64,000 bases of DNA from Priapulus caudatus (lineage: Eukaryota > Priapulida > Priapulimorpha > Priapulimorphida > Priapulidae). Of the stretch, positions 45,001 through 54,000 are shown piece after piece; position 1 is the first letter of the stretch; each line of letters starts with the position of its first letter. The DNA is taken from positions 692,001 through 756,000 of the forward strand of contig NW_014577085.1 in the NCBI RefSeq assembly GCF_000485595.1, read 5' to 3'. The notes below the pieces were generated by a model, which was given only the letters and a program-made list of their open reading frames with translations, was not told the DNA's origin and did no database searches. A program made the translations under genes and the position numbers.

Positions 45001-48000
45001 GTCGTGCCGCCGGCGGCAACAGCCACATGCCGAATGGCCCGAGGCCCAAGAAGCAGCAAAATGTCACGTTTGCTACCGAGAGAGAAGTGATCGCGGCCAG
45101 TGGAGAGGTCTTGACATCACCAGAAGGTATATGGATGTTATGCCTTTGATGCTGGTGAAGATATAATGCTTATTAATGCCTGGATGTAATCGTCCCTCGC
45201 GAAGCACTTGGGCATTTTTGCAGGCAATGGCGCCTGACTTCAAGTATTGATAGAATTTTACTAGGTATACTATAGACATTCGTTCTGTTCATCGAAGAGG
45301 CTGCAAAGTCACCTGGTCTTTTAAGAACCAACCACACTGTGGTAGGCATACTTGCTCGAAAATCGCAAGAACTCTGGTTGTTCAACGAAGGTCATAGTCC
45401 AAATGTTGGAGGTTGAATATCGGCTTATATTTAAAGAATGGACGTCCTGCTACTAGTGATGTCACGATCATTGGTTGAACAGTGGCTCGAACCAAGCGCT
45501 TGGTTATCAAAATCCATAATCGATTTCATCGAAAAATAAAATAAAAATAAAATGAAAATTTCGAAAAAGTGATGAGAATCAGAGATATCATCGCTACTAT
45601 ACAAGTTATCCTGTATAACACACATGTATTATACACACAGTAGTAAACAGTGCAAAACAAACAGTAAACAGGGCTAAACAAGCACATACATGCACACACG
45701 TACATGCACACGACGTTACGCACACGCAGGCATTCAACACCCCGTGTAACCGATTGTAACCGATCATCGGTTACTTGGGTCCAACCGATGATCGATTACG
45801 AAATTACAACCGATTGACAACACTACCTGCTACTGTATATAACTGGTTTAATGTGTTGCAGTTCAGCAAGACAGCGATTCCAGTGCAGTTCCCACTTTTT
45901 CCTGGCTGCTGAAGTTGTTCAGAAACCCAAATCCTGGTGCGAAGCCATTTGGGTCTGACGAGAACCTCGCTGAGAATGATGACAACGAAGAAGAGGATGT
46001 GGATGAGCAAAACACTGATGCAGTCAGAGGCCTGAGGAGGAGGTCGTCTTTTGGAGGAGCACTAGGGTGAGGAGTATTTCTTAGTTTAGGAGCTTATGTC
46101 AGGTGAACGTTTGATCTGAGTATAGGTGTCAAGTAGGCAACTTAGCTGCAAGAGATGTACTCGATGTGTGAGGCAGTTATCATTTAGAACGATGGTTTAA
46201 TTAAAATAAATTTAAACAAAGGCAGTAAAGTCTTTGTAAGGTGACAGCTAGGTTCCAGCTGTGACAATTCTCTTACAGTAAGGAAAATCCTTACGTGAAT
46301 TCAATTATCTTACAGTGAGAGGGGTGGAGGAGCATCTCAACATAGTGGTTACTAAATAAATAAATACATTTTTAAACTATCAAACTGATAATAATGGCTT
46401 AGCTTATAAAATCTGTGCATTATTTGAGTGTGTAAGTGTACAGTTTTCTAAATTACGTGAAAATTTGGCATATTGCTATATTTTACTGAAACATAATATG
46501 ATTGCATTTTTCTCCCCAAATTAATTTTACGACCACCTAATAAAACATATCTCACATATCTCAGCACGCGTGCGATATACAGTTCTTACATTGTGATGCT
46601 CGTGTGCATCCCACTCGCGTGGTTTAAGCAAATTACGAATGTCGTAAACATTAAGCGGCATCATGTCAGTGCAGTCTATAATGTAATCTTACCTGCTCGA
46701 TGCAGAGAGGATTCTGCCTTCGAGACAGAGGATGTTGACTTAAGAAACTGCCAGTGCAACGAGGTTTTGGCATATGTCTACCCACAGTTGGTGAGGCACT
46801 GGCGGGCGGCCGGTCGCAGCGGTAAAACTGTGCACGCTCTGACTGAGGCTGGAGCTGCCGGCATCGCCACCGGTGCCTGTGCGCAGGTACTCATCACTAT
46901 CAGTTAATGCCGCTCACATCTGTACCCAGCAAGGTGGATGTGTGCATCGGCAACATGCATACATGCAGAGATTTCACTGTGAAGGATCAATGGGAACAGA
47001 CACAATAGGTCGATGTGTTAAATAATTCAACATAACTGTCATAATTTTACGTATTAATTAGTGAGGTTAGTACAGGGATTTATGAAATTATTTGCTTTAT
47101 TAAATGTACTATGTTGTTGTTTGCTATATGTTTACTATAGTTACACTTCACGTGCTAAATCTTAGTAGCCTAGCTGATTGAACGTAGTCTGTTACTTGGC
47201 GTTCTGTCGCGTCTGTGTAGAACTTTAATTGTTGAATTTTACTAGCTGTATTCTTGTTAAAAATACAATATTTGGCCAATTACTATTTGCATTAATGTAA
47301 TGATGCATGTTTTCATAAAAGCTTAACATGGTAGAAAGCTAACTGCATGCAGCTACACTGATTCAGCAAATATAAGATGCTAGCAGATGGGATTTTTTTT
47401 ATTGCCTGGACATCTCTGTAAGAGTTATATTGATCTGGCACTTGTGGGGTTTATACCTCTGGCTATGTTTATGGAATAGAGCTGAAATATGCCTGGTGCG
47501 AACTGGTGCATGTTGCTATACAGTGTTATTATGAGACATGCAGTGATGCCTATATGATTTCCAATGTTCCCAAAACACGTTTTTGCATGTCTTTCTTCAT
47601 AATAACAGACAAAGGGCTTATCCACTGACTGCTCGTCTTATATTAAATTGAAACGAGTTTAGTAGGTGCAAAATAAACGGGGTTATTCACCCAATTTAAT
47701 GTTCTGTTACAATACACACATATTTAGATACATGGTGACATAAATAGACAGGTATGGTCACACAGCAATGCAGAAAACTAGTGTGAAACACAATTTCACA
47801 CTGCGGTGTTATTTCTGCATTGCCAGGCGCTTTCCCATCTCTATGAAGCAGATCAGCTCATTAAGGACAATGTTGCCCAGAAGAATGCTGAGGAGGAGGC
47901 AAAATGGACCGCGCTCGAGGAGGGTAAGGAGATAGTGGAGGAGAATCTACTGTTGAAGAAGCCTCTTGATGACATAGCCATCACAGTTCTGAGCGAAGGC

Positions 48001-51000
48001 AGAGTGCAGAGTCTTATTGGACAGGTACAGCCTACATGACCTGGTGACCTGTGACGTCACACAACCCCTTGGCTAACTACGAACTCGCTTATTGCCAGCT
48101 TAAGTTGTTGACACTTTACTACTTTAGAAGTTAGATCTAGTAATACATTACACCCCTGCCAATACATAATAAAGTGTGTGTAGATTCTGAACAAATTCTA
48201 CTACTCCATTTCAATTTATCTGTTTTATACAATTTCTCGCAAAATATGTCCATCTCCCTAAACGTACGTGGTCCACATGTTATTTTCCCAAAGGCTTTGC
48301 TGGACAGTGGGAGGCACGACGAGGCAGAGGGGCACTTCCTAGCATCGTTGAAGGCACTGGGCTGTCCCCAGCCAACGAGTATGGCCAGCACTCTGGCAAA
48401 GATTGTTAGTGAGCTGATTAGGCAGTACCTGCATCGGGAATACCTGGGGAAGTTCTTTTCCACCTGCAGGTGAGTGAGTGGCTCAAAATGTTACCTCGTT
48501 TATTTAGCATCATGTGTCAAAGATATTATGAGGAGACGTCGTGGAACTGTAATGTGCTAGCTGCTTACTATTACGTTTATATCCAATACATCTGCCTTAC
48601 ATTATGATCTATCCCAGTGCATGGTTTTAAATTTAGTTAGTGCAGCCCTCCTGGGACTATCTAGGAGCCACTAAGAGACAAGTGGTACGTGTATACAGTG
48701 TCCGTGTAGGGACCATTATGTATGAGTTTATGGAGCCATAGGGTCAGTGGCATAAAACAAATTTGGAGACCACTGATCTAGCTTTTATGTGGAAGTTGCC
48801 TACCCCACTACTCGTGAGCTTCACTAAAGAAGGTGGGAACTTTCTAATCTAGATTTTAAGAATTCAGCTAGAACATTAACGGTTGGTCCTTTTTTGTTTA
48901 GCCACCTCCATGAAACACTGATGCTTTAATAACGTGTGCTGTGAATGAAAGACATCAATGAATTATAAATATAATGAATCATTTTGCTCCATTATACACA
49001 CATCCCCATTCTCACCACACGCCAGTACCTACAACTATGACTACCTGGTCGAACACACCCGCTGCCTGTCGAACCTGTGGCAGGTGTACGAACAGCAGAA
49101 CAGGAAGCAGAGATGCTACTTAGCAGCACTGCAGGCTGTCAACATCGCTGAAGAGGTCGGCAAGGATTTTCACCAGGTGAAGCCTAGCTCACGGTGTCGC
49201 AGCATTCGACTTCCGTGCTTATACGTATTTACGTACTATGTGTAGAATCTGAATGTGTTAGATGTATGTGAGGTCATATATTAGATGTATAATACGTGTT
49301 ACCATAATGATTTTGTATGTAGATACCAGTTCGCCTGCCGCAACTTGGCGATTGGGCAACTTGTAAATTGGACTTGTATTTAAAGAAAATGTAGTTTCTT
49401 TCGCATCTTTGATATCATGTACGTTGGCTTCTCTAGAATTTATTTGGTAGTTTCGTGTCTTCTTCTTTAGAACTTATTTAAGCTTTTTTTACCCTGGAAC
49501 CATTTTGATGGTTTTCCTTTTGTGTGATAGTATCTATTATTTTGTGTCCTCATTCTGCCGCTAACGATTTATTCAATTTTGTCAAAACGTTTGTGTGCAG
49601 TATCATGGCTGCAATGTGTTTTTAAAAGTCGTTAATCATTGCCTGCACTGTAATGATTATTGCCTGACTTCTACTCGCAGTTGATAATTGCCTACACTTT
49701 AATGATGGTGACATGCAGCAGCAGGTGTGAGCATGAGAAAGTGGAGTTATACGAAGGATTGGCTATGAAGAGGTAAAATCTCCCACATTTATTATTGCTA
49801 CTGAATGCGATATTGATTGCAAATGTCTATTTATGACGCACACTGATACACTGATACACAGTTAACTTCAGATTTCAGATTCTTTATTTAGCACATAACT
49901 TTGTTAAACAACAATACAGCTAGTGTATGATAGTTATAACGTGAGATTACAAATAAAAAAGAATAGTGAACTTACTAACAAATGAGTGCTGTGAGGGTCA
50001 AAGTAGCACTAGGCTTTCGAGTCGACCCCCACGTAAACTCATCTAAAAGTTGTCAAGTTGTGTCTTTATAATGTATAAGACAAGTGGAAAACTATATTTA
50101 AAATTAGAAAATTAATAGGCCAATTTACCTGTAAGCTATTTAGAAAGGATTAGGATTAATTTTGGGAAATATCACATTTCTGTTATAAATTATTATGTAA
50201 GCATCCAAGTAGCTTCTAGTATCACCTTTAATTACATATATTATTTCAATCATTTTAGCATGATCACTTAGTGTGATTCCAGTTGGATTCAAAATGACTC
50301 GGGTTAAAAATTCATGGATGATAACTTAAGTGAACTTTGTTATAAAATGTTCACAATTTATAGTTATTATAATCATGGCTGTAACAATATATTATATATT
50401 GTTATGGGTGAGCTGTGGCAATATAGGCTCGAAGTATAAGGTTGTGGGATGCGTTATGATTACATAATGAGGACATCATTAATAATAATGGATGCTATTG
50501 TAGGTGTTATGTGCTACAAGACACACTGGAGGCAGACGACATGGCAACAGTTGCCCATATGTTCAGTGAGAGTTTAGAAGCTAGCCTTATGACTGGCAGG
50601 ATTGATCAAGCAATCAAGTCTGGTACATATGGCTTTCTTTTCCTTCTTATTTTTATCATAATTATGATAACACACAAAGGTGTCTAAATTAGTTCTTCTT
50701 ACTGGAAATCCCAATAAAAGAAAAGCATTATGTATGAAGTCGTACATAAACCAACTTTAGAGTTAGCTATAGGTTGTGCCAATTAAGTGATAGGTGGAGT
50801 AGTATATTACTTCGTAGAGTGTGCACATCATTTGTTCTACCGCTCCTTGATGGTTTCCTTGTGTAGGAATGAAGGCTAATAAGATAACAGATAGGCTACG
50901 AGATAGCATGATGAAGCTAAGGGCTCAGCCTACACTTGCACGTTCTCTTATTCTTGCTGGAAGGTATGTTTTATGGACTATATGTTAAAAAATTATCTTA

Positions 51001-54000
51001 AAAATCTTTGCTTAATTGCGCGTAAAGTAAGCAGGGCAGTACACAGCACAGAGTAGTGTACATGAGCACAGTAGAGGACCTGTCATTACCCAGATTGTTT
51101 TTTTGACTGAACGTCATTATTTGTAGCCAGGGTTTTAATTGGGCAGTATAGAGATGTGCCATGACATAAAATTTGAAAGAGATAGGTAGGTAAAAAAAAT
51201 TCTCACTGTATCTTGTCTATTTTCACGGGTACTCATGTCAGCCGCCTGCATGTTGTCTGCTAAACAGGTACTCAACCTGCGTAGACATCCTTCACGGACT
51301 GCTGTATGCTGCTGGCAATGCAGGGGACACCACTGGCCAAATTTGGTACTATGCTGGTTGCTTTGATATCGCCCTAGAAGCAGGTAAATGTTTACTATGG
51401 TTAGGCATCCAACTGCGTTTTTGTTTATTGTTCGCTGTATCTCAAGGCAGAAAGAACCTATTTGTAAGAATTACGCTGTCTACTATAGTGATATGCCAAT
51501 GGTAGCTTTTCTAATAACAATATGTCCCACAGCTAGGCTAAACCTTAAATCTCATTCATTTCGTTACTCTCACTAATTTATCAGACTAAAAGTTATTGGT
51601 AGCTTGATTTCTGTTAAGTGAATGATGCTAAAGATAAATATGAGAATCAAAACTGCCTGTCATCACTGTTTCTTGGCCAAGTGAAACTGTATGCTTTTGC
51701 ATGACACTTTGATATAGTCAGCTATTACATTTGCAAGAGTATGCCTGCTAGATGTGACTACTATGTGCTTGCTTGCATTTATGTAAATTAAATGTGAATC
51801 AATTGAGAGATATTTTTGAAACGAGATTTCAAGGGAAGGTTTCATCAATCAGATTTCTGTATATACTATTTCTCAGGGTTTCAGGTTGAAACGTTTGATG
51901 ACTGCAAGGAGTTTGTGTGCTCGTCTGTGATTGCCGATATTACCTTCTCACCTTCTCCTATACCAAAGTTCATCCTAATGGCATGCATGGCTCTCTGGTG
52001 AGCACATCACAAGGCATACCTCTCGACTTGAGAAAAGAGTGGTATTTGTATCCACCTTTTGAGGGGAGGCACATTCGTATACGCCTCAGAGAATTGTTGT
52101 TTGCATGTAAATCAGAGGATGGGGTGTACACATAAGAAGGGAAGAGTGTTAAGATACACCTTAGAAGGAAAGGGTGTTGATATACACCTCCAAAGGAAGG
52201 GGTGTTCATATACATCTCAGAAAGGGGGTGTTTATATACACCTCAGAAAGGGGGGTGCTTATATGCACCTCAGAAAGGGGGTGGGTTCAAATACACCAGA
52301 AAATGGGTGTATATATGCATCTCAGAAGGGAGAGGTGTGCTCATATACACCTCAGAAAGGGAAGTGTGTTCATATACACCTCAGAAAGGGAGGTGTGTTC
52401 ATATACACCTCAGAAGGGAGGTGTGTTCATATACACCTCAGAAAGGGGGTGTTTATATGCACATCAGAAAGGAGGGTGGGTTCAAATACACCAGCAAAGG
52501 GGTGTATATATGCATCTCAGAAGGGAGAGGTGTGCTCATATTATATACACCTCAGAAAGGGAGGGGTGTTCAGATACACCTCATGAGGGAGGGTGTTCAG
52601 ATACACCTCAGGAGGGAGGGGTGGTCCGATGCACCTCAGGAGGGAGGGGTGTTCAGATACACCTCAGGGGGAAGGGGTGTTCAGATACACCTCATGAGGG
52701 AGGGGTGTTCAGATACACCTCAGGAGGGAGGGGTGGTCAGANNNNNNNNNNNNNNNNNNNNNNNNNNNNNNNNNNNNNNNNNNNNNNNNNNNNNNNNNNN
52801 NNNNNNNNNNNNNNNNNNNNNNNNNNNNNNNNNNNNNNNNNNNNNNNNNNNNNNNNNNNNNNNNNNNNNNNNNNNNNNNNNNNNNNNNNNNNNNNNNNNN
52901 NATCCAGGTGTAGAGACTGTAATGTTGACTGATATCGCTCACTGCGCCCTCACGTTTATACACCATGGATTCAGGCGTGATGTTGTGTTTACGTGTACAT
53001 GACCGCCATCTATTAATCAATAGCTTTATGAATTTTCACTTTCACTTTTTAAAATGTTTGTTGTCAGCCAGAACACCTCCAGACGTGCTGATTCTGAAAA
53101 TATCATTAGGTTTCCTCTAGGCTGCGGAGTTCTCTAGTAATGCGCGAACACACAAATTTTGCCTGAACAACTTATATATATAGATATATATTTATAATAT
53201 GCCTACTCTGCTGTGCTTGCTGTTTCATTGTTTGATATATGTTTTAACAGACACGGGCTTGACTCAGTGCCAACAGCTCACACTTACTACTTGGAGAAGG
53301 CATGCACAGCCATGTAGGCAGCTGTGAGGTTCTCTGGCTCCACTCGCACGCACGCACGAACCATATCTCTGCTCGTCCAGGCCATCTTACGTGAGTACCG
53401 TGACAGAGAAAAGTCATCGAACGTGACCATCCACACTCTTGTCATTCGTCATGTGTGAGCAAAGATCCGATCATCTAAGCTTCAAGGAACACACGATACC
53501 ACAATATTTAAACACCATCAATACACACGATACGGGAACGTGAATGGAACGAGTGCAGCTTGCAACGTGGCCTCACATCCGCTGAGCGACCAAAATCCAT
53601 CGGTTATCGGTTAGTTCCTACCAGCATCAATTTTGATCAAGTGTAATTGTATTACTCATCTTCATTCGAATCTTCTAAATGGCGACTGGTTCACTAATTT
53701 TTTAGCATGACAAGAAAGCGGTTTTCTTACCACCGTGTCTATTCAGATGTATCCTGTATACTGCTATATCTTCAATGAATTTTCAGGTGTAAATGAACAA
53801 ACTCCTTTCAATGACATCTCATCGATTTATACAAGTTACGCAACGGTTGGAGTGCCAATCGACCTGCATGTAAATTGCCTAGCGCAGTACGCATGTTATA
53901 GGATTCTCTGGCATCGCACCAGCTGTGTGAATCTACGGGATCCATTTTCTGACTAATGACATGATATGGCATCCCTCCTCTAACGATATACGCAGACTCT

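Noticed and set aside
46840-46886. Second P-loop suggested by GRSGKT in exon w
   Set aside because: The true Walker A is in exon n; GRSGKT lies in the helical repeat region aligned with human ALGENDKALYY and lacks the preceding strand.
52059-53002. Three overlapping forward open frames of 175-266 codons
   Set aside because: They translate the same minisatellite in three frames and run through a gap; length reflects a stop-free repeat unit, not a gene.
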